A program made the position numbers and the translations under genes. Of a stretch of DNA of 64,000 bases, positions 43,562-52,601 are shown in pieces. A model generated the notes under the pieces. It was not told the DNA's origin. It worked only from the letters and a program-made list of their open reading frames with translations, and did not search any database. Within the stretch, counting starts at the first letter, position 1. Every line of letters starts with the position of its first letter. The DNA comes from Mycolicibacterium gilvum. GTDB lineage: Bacteria; Actinomycetota; Actinomycetes; Mycobacteriales; Mycobacteriaceae. The stretch spans positions 310,001 to 374,000 of the forward strand of contig NZ_UGQM01000001.1 in NCBI RefSeq assembly GCF_900454025.1. The letters run 5' to 3'.

Positions 43562-45164
43562 TCACCGCTTTGGACGGACCCTGGGCGCATGGCTGCGCGA
43601 GGAAGCTGCGCTCGACCCCGGCCGGCCCTTCGTCCAATGTGACAGCGACTGGGTCACTCTGGGCGAACTCGACGCACAGTCCGATCGCGTCGCTGCGGGG
43701 CTGCAGGCGGCAGGAGTGGGCAAGGGCGACCGGGTCGCGATCAATCTGCCCAACCGCATCGAGAACATCGTGCTCATCTATGCCGTGGCCAAGGCAGGTG
43801 CCATCCAGGTTCCGCTCAACACCTACCTGCGGGGAGATTTTCTGCACCACCAGCTTGTTCAGACGTCCCCCAAGGTTTACGTCGGTGACAGCGAAGCCCT
43901 CGACTTGCTCTCACCGATTCTTGCGACCCTCACTGAGCGGCCGCGATTGGTCCTGGTGGGACAGCCCTCGCAGGACGCAATGCTTCAGCCCGACCTGCAC
44001 TACACGCAGCTGCAGGACTGCGGTGTAGCTCTTGCGGAGCCAGAGATCGACCCCACCGACGTGTGCGCGATCGTCTACACCTCGGGCACGACCGGGCCGT
44101 CGAAGGGCTGCACCACCACCCACGGGTACTACTGCAACCTCATCAACGTGTTCGTCGAGCACGGCTGGTATGAGAAGGGCGACATCATCTTCGGAGCCAC
44201 TCCGCTGTTTCACTTCAGCGGCCAAACCTGGCTCGTCGCAGCAGCATTAGCTGTTCGCGGATCGGCGATCGTGGAACCCGCGTTCCACGCAAGCACCTAT
44301 ATGGCACGCATTCGGGAGACCGGTGCCACTGCTGCGCTCGGTATGGGAGCGATGGGCATGGCGATCATGGCCCAGCCGCCCCACGAGGACGACCGCAACC
44401 ACAAACTGCGCCACATCACCTTCACGCCGTCGACACCTGAATTCATCGAGCAGTTCGAGAAGCGCTTCGGCATAGCCCCGTTCTCCGAGGTCTTCGGCCA
44501 GTCGGAGTGCTGGCCGGTGCTGCTGGGCGATCCGCGGGATAAACGCCACCCCGGCAGCATGGGCAAGCTGACCAGAGGGCTGCAGGTGAAGATCGTCGAC
44601 GATCACGACCGTGAGGTGGCGGTAGGGGAGGCCGGCGAGATGATCGTGCGGCCCGACGAGCCGTTCCGCATGTTCTCTGGGTATTGGAACGACGATGCGG
44701 CGACCGTACGCACATTTCGGAATCTGTGGCACCACACGGGGGACTGCGCCCGTGTCGACGACGAGGGATATTTCTGGTTCGCCGACAGGAAAAAGGACTC
44801 GTTGCGCCGTCGTGGCGAGAATGTATCCTCGATCGAACTCGAGCAGGCCATCGTCGCCCATCCCTTGATCGCACAAGCAGCCGTGCACGCCGTACCCTCC
44901 GAGCTTAGCGAGGACGACGTCAAAGTTTGCCTGGTGTTGGCCCAAGGGTGTGAGATTCAACCGCGGGAATTGTTCGAGTTCTTCCGGAAGTCAATGCCCT
45001 ACTATGCGATTCCGCGCTACGTCGAGGTGCTCGAGTCGCTTCCGGCCAACGTCAACGGTCGGGTGCAGAAGTTCAAGTTGCGCGAGCGGGGCATCACCGA
45101 AACCACACTCGACTTTGAGGAGCTGGGTCTTGTGGTCGCCCGTGATGACCGTCGACGGCGGTGA
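43548..45164 (+). CDS. AMP-forming acyl-CoA synthetase (FadD/CaiC-like)
   Basis: A 538-residue adenylate-forming ligase. P-loop-like motif YTSGTTGPSKGCTTTH; A5-type region EVFGQSECWPVLLGDPRDKR; hinge region TGDCARVDDEGYFWFADRKK; C-terminal Lys in NGRVQKFKLRE. It activates a carboxylate through an acyl-AMP, and is the second CoA ligase of the island after the NDP-forming type. The ATG at 43548 follows GGAG within the 3' end of the GMC gene. Last gene of this run. Confidence 0.94.
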   Translation: MAHDDHRFGRTLGAWLREEAALDPGRPFVQCDSDWVTLGELDAQSDRVAAGLQAAGVGKGDRVAINLPNRIENIVLIYAVAKAGAIQVPLNTYLRGDFLHHQLVQTSPKVYVGDSEALDLLSPILATLTERPRLVLVGQPSQDAMLQPDLHYTQLQDCGVALAEPEIDPTDVCAIVYTSGTTGPSKGCTTTHGYYCNLINVFVEHGWYEKGDIIFGATPLFHFSGQTWLVAAALAVRGSAIVEPAFHASTYMARIRETGATAALGMGAMGMAIMAQPPHEDDRNHKLRHITFTPSTPEFIEQFEKRFGIAPFSEVFGQSECWPVLLGDPRDKRHPGSMGKLTRGLQVKIVDDHDREVAVGEAGEMIVRPDEPFRMFSGYWNDDAATVRTFRNLWHHTGDCARVDDEGYFWFADRKKDSLRRRGENVSSIELEQAIVAHPLIAQAAVHAVPSELSEDDVKVCLVLAQGCEIQPRELFEFFRKSMPYYAIPRYVEVLESLPANVNGRVQKFKLRERGITETTLDFEELGLVVARDDRRRR

Positions 45165-45569
45165 TTGCGCGATGTCCGATGCGTGAGTGCTCAAGCCCAT
45201 TCGGGTGATGCCGGACGAGATGGTTGACGGCATGGGCGCCTGGAATTTCACGAACGATTGTGTTCCTGCAAGGCGTGAGTCGCGACGCCTGCGGCGAAGT
45301 GGTCTGAACTTCACCATTGCCGCCCGCTTGCCGGCATGCCGTCGAGCGAGTGCCTAGAACTAGCTGCCGACGTTGCTGCATGAGGCCATGAACTGCCAGT
45401 CGAATGCTGACGGCAGCCGCGGGCTTGGCCCTCAAACGATTTCAGCGATCGTGGTAGTGGCCGGTGCCCACCCAGAGGCACAGCTCATCATCGCCGCCAA
45501 TGAGGCTTTTACATTCGAGCACAAGGCGATTCACTGAGCCAATCTTGCCAAGAGTCGACCGCAACCGCG
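45165..45569. other. 405-bp gap between convergent genes, nothing assigned
   Basis: No gene is supported here. A short plus-strand stretch ending at 45538 (VVVAGAHPEAQLIIAANEAF and following) reads like a gene tail but has stop codons just upstream and was not recognised. No operator-like site or clear hairpin was seen. Confidence 0.5.
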
Positions 45570-46859
45570 TCAGCCCGGCGCCGGCGCACGGTGCTCCCTG
45601 ACCTCAGGCTCGCCGGTTGAGGCCGTGATGTGCGCGCGCAGGTCCAAGTTGAGGTCGTTGGCCTGTTCAGGGGTCAGGCAATCGCCGAGAGCAAGCAATT
45701 TGCGGGCGGCCATGTGGTCGCCGGGTCGGTTGAGTGATTCGACGCTACGTAGCACGTCGTTGTGGAAGCAGAAGACCGAAAAGCGACCACTGGCGGGGTC
45801 TCCGCGAAGCACGGCCCGGCTGGGTTGTGTGCTGAGTCCGGCGATCTGCAACTTGAGGTCGGCTTGATCGCTCCAGAACCAGGGGACGCTGTCGTAGGGT
45901 TCTGGGCGTCCGACGAGTCGGGCGGCCAGAACGCGGGCCTGTGCTGTGGCATTGTGCACCGACTCCAGGCGCACCCGGAGCTCGCCGGCGTAGCGGTTGG
46001 GGCATGACGTGCAGTCGCCGACGGCAGAGATTCGGCCGTCGTCGGTGGCCAGGTATTCGTCGACAACGATCCCGTTGTCGACGCGAAGACCGGCGTCCTC
46101 GGCGAGGTCGGTGTTCGGCACCGCTCCGATGCCGACGAGGACCATGTCGGCGGGGAATTCGCGGCCCTCGGTCGTTGTCACAGCGCTGACCCGGCCGGCT
46201 GCGCCGGTCAATCCGGCCACGCTGGTGCCGAGTTCGATGTTGAGGCCTCGGGAGCGGTGAGCGTCGAGGAGGAAGCCGGCCATCTGGGGAGACAGCACAC
46301 GACCCATCAGGCGATCGGAAATCTCGATGACGACCGTATCGAGGCCGAGCCTGGTCGCGGTCGCCGCGACCTCGAGTCCGATGAAGCCGCCACCTACCAC
46401 CACGACGTGGCGGGCGCGGTCCAACCGGGCGCGGATGTCGTCGGCTTCGGCGAGGTTTCGCAGCCCGACGACACCGTCGAGCTCGGTTCCCGCGACTGGC
46501 AGGGCGCGGTTGTGGGCACCCAGCGCAAGCACCAGGTGGTCGTAGTCCAGCCAAGCGCCGCCGCGGAGTTGGACGCGGCAGTTGGTGCGATCGATGCTGC
46601 TCACCGTTTCGGCCAGCAGTAGCTCGATACCGTGCTGCTCGTAGAAGCTGCCAGGGTGCAGCCAAAGGCTCTCGCGCGTGGATGCACCGGTGAGGTGGCC
46701 TTTGGACAGCGGTGGCCGCTGATAGGGCAGGAACGGTTCGTCGCCGACCAGCACGATCCGACCCTTGAACCCAAACTCGCGCAAGGAGGCGGCCGTATGG
46801 GAACCCGCTTGCCCTGCACCGGCGATGACGATGGTGGAAGTCTCGGACGTCCTGGTCAT
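45570..46859 (-). CDS. FAD-dependent ferredoxin reductase (rhodocoxin/putidaredoxin reductase-like)
   Basis: A 429-residue NADH:ferredoxin oxidoreductase. FAD fold IVIAGAGQAGSHTAASLREF, PYQRPPLSKG, NAD fold HVVVVGGGFIGLEVAATATR, and GDCTSCPNRYAGELRVRLES before the C-terminal domain (VPWFWSDQADLKLQIAG). It passes electrons from NADH to the adjacent [2Fe-2S] ferredoxin for the two P450s. The ATG at 46859 overlaps the ferredoxin stop codon by 4 nt; longer upstream frames are inside the ferredoxin gene. Confidence 0.94.
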   Translation of the reverse strand: MTRTSETSTIVIAGAGQAGSHTAASLREFGFKGRIVLVGDEPFLPYQRPPLSKGHLTGASTRESLWLHPGSFYEQHGIELLLAETVSSIDRTNCRVQLRGGAWLDYDHLVLALGAHNRALPVAGTELDGVVGLRNLAEADDIRARLDRARHVVVVGGGFIGLEVAATATRLGLDTVVIEISDRLMGRVLSPQMAGFLLDAHRSRGLNIELGTSVAGLTGAAGRVSAVTTTEGREFPADMVLVGIGAVPNTDLAEDAGLRVDNGIVVDEYLATDDGRISAVGDCTSCPNRYAGELRVRLESVHNATAQARVLAARLVGRPEPYDSVPWFWSDQADLKLQIAGLSTQPSRAVLRGDPASGRFSVFCFHNDVLRSVESLNRPGDHMAARKLLALGDCLTPEQANDLNLDLRAHITASTGEPEVREHRAPAPG

Positions 46860-47179
46860 AACTGCGTCGGTGGCACTCGCACAACGAGACCGTCCAGTTC
46901 GGGACCGACCTTGATCTGGCAACTGAGTCGGGAGTTGGCCTGGCGGGGAGAAGCGGTGTAGTCAAGCATCTCCTCCTCGTCGGCGCTGGCCGCGCCGAGG
47001 CGGCCCAAATCATCGTCGTTGACGTAGACGTGACATGTCGCACACGCCAGGGTGCCGCCACATTCGGCGACGATCTCGGAAATGTTGTTGGCCACCGCCG
47101 CTTGCATGACCGAGGTTCCCTCGGTGACCTCGACGATGACTTCTTCACCGCCGGACCGTATGTACGTTACTTTCACCAC
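46856..47179 (-). CDS. [2Fe-2S] ferredoxin (putidaredoxin/adrenodoxin type)
   Basis: A 107-residue vertebrate-type ferredoxin with the C-x5-C-x2-C...C cluster pattern: CGGTLACATCHVYV and the late LSCQIKV. It serves as an electron carrier for P450s. The start was placed at GTG 47179, 8 nt after a perfect GGAGG, rather than at a GTG overlapping it. Divergent from an SDR gene; two operator-like sites lie between. Confidence 0.94.
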   Translation of the reverse strand: MVKVTYIRSGGEEVIVEVTEGTSVMQAAVANNISEIVAECGGTLACATCHVYVNDDDLGRLGAASADEEEMLDYTASPRQANSRLSCQIKVGPELDGLVVRVPPTQL

Positions 47180-47371
47180 GATCAGCACCTCCTACGCGCT
47201 TCTCGGGAGAGTCTAAACCAAAACCGATTCTGCAGCACTAAACAGTCTTCGACCGCAGTGTCCATCGGCCTAGGCCCTAACCCCGTCGGCGAATCGTGTG
47301 CCTGGCACAATGCGGTCGTAGTGTGACGCGCTTGACAGCGCAGGGGAGTGCGGGATAGAAACGGTGCAGTT

Positions 47372-47392
47372 CTAAATCTACGTAGGATTTGG
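47372..47392 (-). promoter_or_regulatory. Island operator-like site F1
   Basis: On the minus strand CCAAATCCTACGTAGATTTA, almost a full palindrome and closely matching site E. It lies in the 329-bp divergent promoter between the ferredoxin and SDR operons; nothing else was recognised in that gap. Confidence 0.65.
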
Positions 47393-47394
47393 AA

Positions 47395-47415
47395 ACCAAT
47401 CTGATGTAGATTTCG
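47395..47415 (+). promoter_or_regulatory. Island operator-like site F2
   Basis: ACCAATCTGATGTAGATTTC, two bases after site F1. A pair of adjacent sites suggests cooperative control of both divergent operons. Confidence 0.55.
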
Positions 47416-47508
47416 ACTGGGCATGCGTGGCTGGGCCTGGGTCGTCCCCGACGACGGGCCACGTAGCGCCCATGCGCCGGGCGAGTGATTTCAGACAGGA
47501 GCCGCACC

Positions 47509-48444
47509 ATGAATAGTCGCGACATCGCCGAGCGGGCGTCGGCGGATACTTCCGCGGGAACTCTGGATGGACGCGTCGCCATCATCACCGGGGGCGGCCG
47601 CGGCATCGGCGGCGCGGTGGCCAAGCTCTTCGCTCGCGAGGGAGCGACCGTCGTCGTCAACGACATCGGTGCTTCGCTGAGTGGACTGCAAAGCGACGGC
47701 AACCCCGCGAGTGAACTGGTTCGTGATATCGAGGCCGCCGGCGGCACCGCGGTGACCAATGGCGCCGACATTTCCGACCATGAAGCCGCCCGCGATCTGG
47801 TGGAGTCGACCATTGACCGCTTCGGCAAACTCGATGTCCTGGTCAACGTGGCGGGAATTCTGCGTGACCGGATGATCTTCAACATGTCCGAGGAGGAGTG
47901 GGACGCCGTCATCAGGGTCCACCTGAAGGGGCACTTCAACACCATCAAGCCCGCTGCTGCGCATTGGCGCAAGATCGGTGATCCCGACGCCCAGAACAGG
48001 ATCATCAACTACACCTCCCGGGCCGGACTGCACGGCGCGCCGGGGCAGCCCAACTACTCGGCGGCGAAGATGGGCATCGTCGGGCTGACCTACTCGTGCG
48101 CCGTGGCGCTGCGCAGGTACGGCGTCACCACCAACGCCGTGTCGCCCGCCGCAGCGACCCGGATGACGGCCACCATCCGAGACGATGCCTATAGCTCGGG
48201 CGCGAATGAGTTGTCGCCCGACAGTATCGCCCCGATCGCGGCCTACCTGGCCTCCGAGCACTCCGGCTGGCTTAACGGCCACGTGATTCACGCCCGGGGC
48301 TATGAGGTCTCGCTCTACAGCGACCCCGAGCCGCTGGTCACCCTGCGTTCGGACGGCCCGTGGGACCTCGATGAAATGGCCAAAGAGGTGGAGTCGCAGT
48401 TCCGTCCGATCACCGAGGCGGCGCCGCCGAACCCGTTCGTCTGA
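47509..48444 (+). CDS. SDR, 17-beta-HSD type 4/multifunctional-enzyme-like 3-hydroxyacyl-CoA dehydrogenase
   Basis: A 311-residue SDR with AIITGGGRGIGGAVAKLF, VNDIGASLSGL after the second strand, VNVAGILRDRMIFNMSEEEW and NYSAAKMGIVGL (catalytic Tyr and Lys). The length and the RDRMIF motif match the dehydrogenase part of peroxisomal multifunctional enzymes, which oxidise (3R)-hydroxyacyl-CoA. That suits the (R)-specific MaoC hydratases just downstream. The ATG follows CAGGAG. The Ltp-like gene starts at its stop codon (TGATG). Confidence 0.92.
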   Translation: MNSRDIAERASADTSAGTLDGRVAIITGGGRGIGGAVAKLFAREGATVVVNDIGASLSGLQSDGNPASELVRDIEAAGGTAVTNGADISDHEAARDLVESTIDRFGKLDVLVNVAGILRDRMIFNMSEEEWDAVIRVHLKGHFNTIKPAAAHWRKIGDPDAQNRIINYTSRAGLHGAPGQPNYSAAKMGIVGLTYSCAVALRRYGVTTNAVSPAAATRMTATIRDDAYSSGANELSPDSIAPIAAYLASEHSGWLNGHVIHARGYEVSLYSDPEPLVTLRSDGPWDLDEMAKEVESQFRPITEAAPPNPFV

Positions 48445-49610
48445 TGTCGATCAGGGGAAAGGCGTTCATCGCCGGAGCTTACGAACACCCGGGGCGCGAA
48501 CTGCCCGACAAGTCGATTCCGCAGATCCACGCCGAGGTGGCGCTGGGCGCGCTGGCCGACGCCGGCCTTGATCTTGCCGACGTGGACGGCTACTTCTGCG
48601 GAGGCGATGCGCCCGGGCTGGGCGGGCTGGCGATGGCCGACTACCTCGCCCTGAAGCTGCGCTACATCGACAGCTCCGATATGGGGGGATCGGTGTACAT
48701 GTCCCACGTCGGGCATGCGGCCGCGGCGATCGCCGCCGGCAAATGCCGGGTTGCTCTCATCACGTTGGGCGGGCGCCCGCGCACGACGTCGTTGCGGGCG
48801 CCCGGCCAACTGATGGGTGAGCCGCCAGAGAAGTCCTTCGAGCCGATCTTCGGCGCGAACGTCAGCGCACTGTACGCGCTGGCCGCGCAACGGCACATGC
48901 ACCAGTACGGGACCACCAGCGAACAGCTGGCCGAGATCAAGGTGGCCGCATCCACCCATGCCCAGCACAATCCGCACGCGATGTTGCCCAACGTCGTGAC
49001 GGTCGAGGACGTGGTGAATTCCCCGATGGTGTCCTCGCCGCTGCATCGACTTGACTGCTGTGTGGTCACCGACGGCGGCGGCGCGCTTGTCGTCGTCGCG
49101 GACGACGTCGCCGCCGCACTGGACCGTGACTGCGTGAAGGTTTTAGGGCATGGAGAGGCGGTCGAACACACTCGCGGCGGCTGGCAGGACATCACCGTGA
49201 CCGGCGGGGTGCGCTCAGGCGCGGACGCATTCGCCGAGGCAGGTGTGCGTGCCGCCGACATCGATTACGTCGGTCTCTACGACTCGTTCACCATCACCGT
49301 CTTGCTGGCACTCGAGGACCTGGGATTCTGCGCCAAAGGTGACGGCGGCAAGTTTGTGTTGGATGGCGCGCTGCAAGCCCCCGATGGCCGATTGCCGTTC
49401 AACACCGACGGCGGGTCCCTGTGCAACAACCACCCGGCCAACCGCGGCGGGATGACCAAGATCATCGAGGCGGTCCGCCAGCTGCGGGGCGAAGCGCATC
49501 CCGCTGTGCAGGTCCGCGACTGCAACCTGGCACTGGCCCACGGCACCGGTGGCTGGCTGAGCACGAGAATGGGCAACGCGACGCTCGTCCTGGGTCGGGA
49601 GGACGCGTGA
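48444..49610 (+). CDS. Thiolase-like protein without active-site Cys (Ltp2-type aldolase candidate)
   Basis: A 388-residue thiolase-fold protein. At the nucleophile position the sequence is SDMGGSVYMSHVGHAAAAI, with no Cys. The GHPxGASG His loop is replaced by CNNHPANRGGMTK, and the C-terminal Cys region by AHGTGGWLSTRMG. It keeps YVGLYDSFTITVL, whose Tyr corresponds to a residue important in the steroid aldolase Ltp2. Like Ltp2, it is followed directly by a DUF35 gene (GTGA overlap) and MaoC genes. It is therefore more likely a retro-aldolase acting on a 3-hydroxyacyl-CoA than a thiolase. Confidence 0.85.
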   Translation: MSIRGKAFIAGAYEHPGRELPDKSIPQIHAEVALGALADAGLDLADVDGYFCGGDAPGLGGLAMADYLALKLRYIDSSDMGGSVYMSHVGHAAAAIAAGKCRVALITLGGRPRTTSLRAPGQLMGEPPEKSFEPIFGANVSALYALAAQRHMHQYGTTSEQLAEIKVAASTHAQHNPHAMLPNVVTVEDVVNSPMVSSPLHRLDCCVVTDGGGALVVVADDVAAALDRDCVKVLGHGEAVEHTRGGWQDITVTGGVRSGADAFAEAGVRAADIDYVGLYDSFTITVLLALEDLGFCAKGDGGKFVLDGALQAPDGRLPFNTDGGSLCNNHPANRGGMTKIIEAVRQLRGEAHPAVQVRDCNLALAHGTGGWLSTRMGNATLVLGREDA

Positions 49611-50029
49611 GCACGCCCCAATTGCCCTCGCCTGCACCAAGTGTCAGCTCCGAAACCGCGACATTCTGGGCAGCTACTCTTGCCGGCAAACTTGTGCTGC
49701 AGCGCTGCTCGAACTGCGGCCGGGCCGGCTACTACCCGCGTTATGTGTGCGCGAACTGTCACAGCACCGACCTGGTCGACACCGAAGCCAGCGGGCGGGG
49801 AACTATTTACAGCTACACCGTCACGACCCGTGGAATCCTCGAGTACGCCAACGCCGGCTCGTACGTGCTGGCGATGGTCGAACTCGATGAGGGACCCAAG
49901 ATGGTCACCAACATCATCGACTGCGATCCCGACGCCCTGTCGATCGGCCAGCGTGTCGAGGTGGTCTTCTGCGACACCGGCGGAGACGGCGCACTGCCCC
50001 GCTTCCGCCCCGCGGCCCCGGGGCTGTGA
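49607..50029 (+). CDS. DUF35 Zn-ribbon/OB-fold partner protein
   Basis: A 140-residue protein. N-terminal helix TATFWAATLAGKLVLQRC leads into a zinc ribbon (CSNCGRAGYYPRYVCANC, C-x2-C...C-x2-C) and an OB-fold (GTIYSYTVTTRG, AMVELDEGPKMVTNI). Such proteins bind and activate thiolase-like aldolases, as the ChsH2 DUF35 domain does for Ltp2. Here it is a separate gene between the aldolase candidate and the MaoC-N-like gene, equivalent to a split ChsH2. Confidence 0.92.
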   Translation: MSTPQLPSPAPSVSSETATFWAATLAGKLVLQRCSNCGRAGYYPRYVCANCHSTDLVDTEASGRGTIYSYTVTTRGILEYANAGSYVLAMVELDEGPKMVTNIIDCDPDALSIGQRVEVVFCDTGGDGALPRFRPAAPGL

Positions 50030-50478
50030 TGGGCGACTACGTATTCGACGTCGAGCCGGGTCATGTGCTGGCATTTGCTCGCGCCGTCGGTGACGAGCGG
50101 CTCGCCCACGATGTGCCTGCGCCCGGGACGCCGGCGCCGCTGACGTTTCCCGCCGCTTCGGTCCAATTCGATCCGGTACACATGCGCGGGCTGCTCCCAT
50201 CAGGGGCGCTTGATCTCAAACCCTCGACGCCGGGAGGCAGTGTCCTGCACGCCGAGCAGGAGTTCGAATACTTCGCCTCCGTGCGTGTGGGTGAGCGCCT
50301 CGTTGTCGCCGAGTATGAGGGCGCGAGCTGGGGCAAACAGAGCCGACGCGCGGGCGCTCTGACGTTCCACGAGATCACCAGGGACTACCGCGACGCAGCA
50401 GGCGAACTCGTCCTGCGGTCGCGCATGGTATTGGTAGACACCGAGTTCCCGGCCTCCGCGGGCGGCGGTGAGCCATGA
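50029..50478 (+). CDS. MaoC-N-like hydratase subunit (second set)
   Basis: A 149-residue hotdog protein of MaoC_dehydrat_N type: FDVEPGHVLAFARAVGDE, FPAASVQFDPVHMRG, GGSVLHAEQEFEYFASVRVG. It lacks the catalytic D-x4-H dyad and probably forms the acyl-binding half of a heteromeric enoyl-CoA hydratase with the next gene. ATG within TGATG was chosen; the GTG three bases upstream is equally in frame. A paralogue is at 30.4 kb. Confidence 0.85.
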   Translation: MGDYVFDVEPGHVLAFARAVGDERLAHDVPAPGTPAPLTFPAASVQFDPVHMRGLLPSGALDLKPSTPGGSVLHAEQEFEYFASVRVGERLVVAEYEGASWGKQSRRAGALTFHEITRDYRDAAGELVLRSRMVLVDTEFPASAGGGEP

Positions 50479-50897
50479 GCGGTTACAGCCACACGGGCGA
50501 GACGTTGGTCGTCGGCGCCAGCCGCGAGCACACGGTCATCCCCGAAGTGACCCGCACCCAGATCGTTCAGTATGCAGGCGCATCCGGCGACTACAGCCCA
50601 CTTCATACTGACGAACCGTACGCCGTGCGCGCCGGCTACCCGGGCGTGATGGCTCACGGAATGCTGGTGATGGGCGCCGCTGAACGGCTGCTCGCTGAGT
50701 GGGTGGGTCGGGAACGACTGACGCGCTACCGGGTTCGCTTCGTCAACCCGGTGTGGCCCGGTGACTCGCTGCATGCCGTCGCGACCGTGGTCGATGTGCG
50801 CGACAGCGAGCAGGGTAAGTACGTCGACTTCGAAATCCTGGCGACCAATCATCACGGTGTCGTCGTGCTGTCGGGCACCTCCACGGCCTGCGTCTGA
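50475..50897 (+). CDS. MaoC-like 2-enoyl-CoA hydratase, catalytic subunit (second set)
   Basis: A 140-residue ChsH1-like hydratase with the dyad in ASGDYSPLHTDEPYA and GVMAHGMLVMGA. Overlaps the preceding MaoC-N gene by 4 nt. Hydration here would give the 3-hydroxyacyl-CoA that the upstream Ltp2-like protein could split by retro-aldol chemistry, or that the MFE-type SDR could oxidise. Confidence 0.9.
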   Translation: MSGYSHTGETLVVGASREHTVIPEVTRTQIVQYAGASGDYSPLHTDEPYAVRAGYPGVMAHGMLVMGAAERLLAEWVGRERLTRYRVRFVNPVWPGDSLHAVATVVDVRDSEQGKYVDFEILATNHHGVVVLSGTSTACV

Positions 50898-50919
50898 CTC
50901 ATGAGGAAGGAACCGACCG

Positions 50920-51348
50920 ATGGCTGAACATCCGAACGCGCAGATCGTGCGCCGCCTCATGGCGGCGTTATCGCAGCAGAACCGCGCCGACATCGAATCC
51001 CTGCTTGCCGAGGACTGCATCTGGCGCGTGCCCGGCGCCAACGTGCTGTCGGGCGTCTATGAAGGCCGCCGAGCGATCTTGTCGCTGTTCGGCAAGATGA
51101 AGCGCATCTTCACCGGGCCTGCCCAATTCGACGTCATCGACATCACCGCCAGCGCGCAGTACGCGGCGGCCTACCAGTACGGCATCGTTGAAGTCGGCGG
51201 CAAGACCGTGCGGCTGCGCGAGTGCCTCGTATACCGCATCACCGACGGACGCGTCGTCGAGGTCGACGAGTTCCAGTCCGACGAGCGCGCTTTCGACGAG
51301 GCCTTCTCCCCGGCGGCTGTCGAGGCCGCGATGGCACGACCGAAATGA
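50920..51348 (+). CDS. SnoaL/NTF2-like protein (second)
   Basis: A 142-residue NTF2-type protein: NAQIVRRLMAALSQQNRADI, LLAEDCIWRVPGANVLSGVY, YEGRRAILSLFGKMK and REC LVYRITDGRVVEVDEF-like strands. Function not assignable; possibly an isomerase, cyclase or binding protein in the pathway. GAGGAAGGA lies before the ATG. Its end overlaps the CoA-transferase gene by 4 nt. Confidence 0.8.
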   Translation: MAEHPNAQIVRRLMAALSQQNRADIESLLAEDCIWRVPGANVLSGVYEGRRAILSLFGKMKRIFTGPAQFDVIDITASAQYAAAYQYGIVEVGGKTVRLRECLVYRITDGRVVEVDEFQSDERAFDEAFSPAAVEAAMARPK

Positions 51349-52601
51349 ACAGCCCCGCCGCCCGTACCGTCGACCCAGTCGCCGCACTGGAGCTGGCGCC
51401 CGACGGTGCACACCTCGTCGCGGCACCGGGCTGCGGGGCTCCCACCACCTTGTTGCACACGCTGAACACCCAAGCCGCGGGCCACAACTGGACCCTCAGC
51501 TCAGGACTGCTGCTCGGCGACTATCCCTTCCTCGATGCCGTGCGTGCGGGCCACCTTAGCTACCGGACCTGGCATGTGATGGCACCGGTCGCTGGGCTGG
51601 TTGCCGATGGAACTGCGGCATTTGTGCCGGTTCGCGCCTCGCGGATCGCGGCCCAGCTGCAGGCTTGGGGTGTGGACGTCGCGATGGTGCGGGTAACGCC
51701 GCCGGATCGGCACGGCTACCACTCACTGGGGCCGTCCGCCGGCTACAGCCTTGATGCACTGCGCCTGGCTCGGGTGCGGATCGGCGAGGTCGATCCCGAA
51801 CTGCCATGGACGTTCGGCAACACCACCGTGCACGAGTCCGTTTTCGATGCCTTCGTCGACACCGCCGATGCGACACCACAGTACGGCTCGGCCAAACCGA
51901 GCCCGGTCAGCAACCGCATTGCCGAACACATCGTCGACCTGCTGCCCAGGAACCCGACGTTGCAGATCGGGATCGGCTCGATTCCCGAGGCAGTGGTCAA
52001 TGCGCTGGCCGCCGCCGACCTCGGGAAGATTCGGTTCACCGGGATGGCCACCGACGAGATGGTGGAACTGTTCGAGCGCGGCGTTATTCCCGCCGACGGC
52101 GACCAGCCCGCGATCTTGTCCCCGGAGTTGATGGGCACGCGGCGGCTGATGAGATTCGCCGACCGCAACCCTGCGCTGGCCGTCCATCCGTCGTCCACGG
52201 CACACAACGCTGATGTCTTGGCTCGCACGCCGCGCTTGGTATCGATCAACACCGCCATCGAAGTCGATGTCAACGCCCAGGTCAACAGCGAGGTGCTGCG
52301 AGGGCGCCAGATTTCCGGTGTCGGCGGCAGTCTCGACTTCGTCGACGCGGCCAGCCGATCAGCGGGTGGTCTGCGCGTGATCGCGCTGCCTTCGGCCACT
52401 CCGGACGGTTCACACCCGAGGATCGTCGATTCGGTGGCCGCGGTCACTATTCCGCGGTCGATGGTCGATGTGGTCGTGACCGAGTACGGTGTGGCTCGCC
52501 TGGATGGTCGCAGCGTCGCCGAGCGACAACAGGCCCTGATCGCGATCGCCCATCCCGCCCACCGACAGGCGCTTGCATCCGCCGCGGAGGTGATGGCGTG
52601 A
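51345..52601 (+). CDS. Acetyl-CoA hydrolase/transferase-type (family I) CoA-transferase
   Basis: A 418-residue protein with the two-domain fold of acetate or 4-hydroxybutyrate CoA-transferases: RVTPPDRHGYHSLGPSAGYS, LQIGIGSIPEAVVNAL, SINTAIEVDVNAQVNSE, ISGVGGSLDFVDAA and VTEYGVARLDGRSVAER. The Glu in SINTAIEVDV or nearby is the family's likely CoA-accepting residue. It may load or unload CoA on a pathway acid using acetyl-CoA. ATGA overlap upstream, GTGA overlap with the MaoC gene downstream. Confidence 0.9.
   Translation: MNSPAARTVDPVAALELAPDGAHLVAAPGCGAPTTLLHTLNTQAAGHNWTLSSGLLLGDYPFLDAVRAGHLSYRTWHVMAPVAGLVADGTAAFVPVRASRIAAQLQAWGVDVAMVRVTPPDRHGYHSLGPSAGYSLDALRLARVRIGEVDPELPWTFGNTTVHESVFDAFVDTADATPQYGSAKPSPVSNRIAEHIVDLLPRNPTLQIGIGSIPEAVVNALAAADLGKIRFTGMATDEMVELFERGVIPADGDQPAILSPELMGTRRLMRFADRNPALAVHPSSTAHNADVLARTPRLVSINTAIEVDVNAQVNSEVLRGRQISGVGGSLDFVDAASRSAGGLRVIALPSATPDGSHPRIVDSVAAVTIPRSMVDVVVTEYGVARLDGRSVAERQQALIAIAHPAHRQALASAAEVMA

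Noticed and set aside
45433..45538. Possible gene tail in the gap before the ferredoxin reductase
   Set aside because: The frame is short, has stop codons just upstream and matches nothing I recognise.
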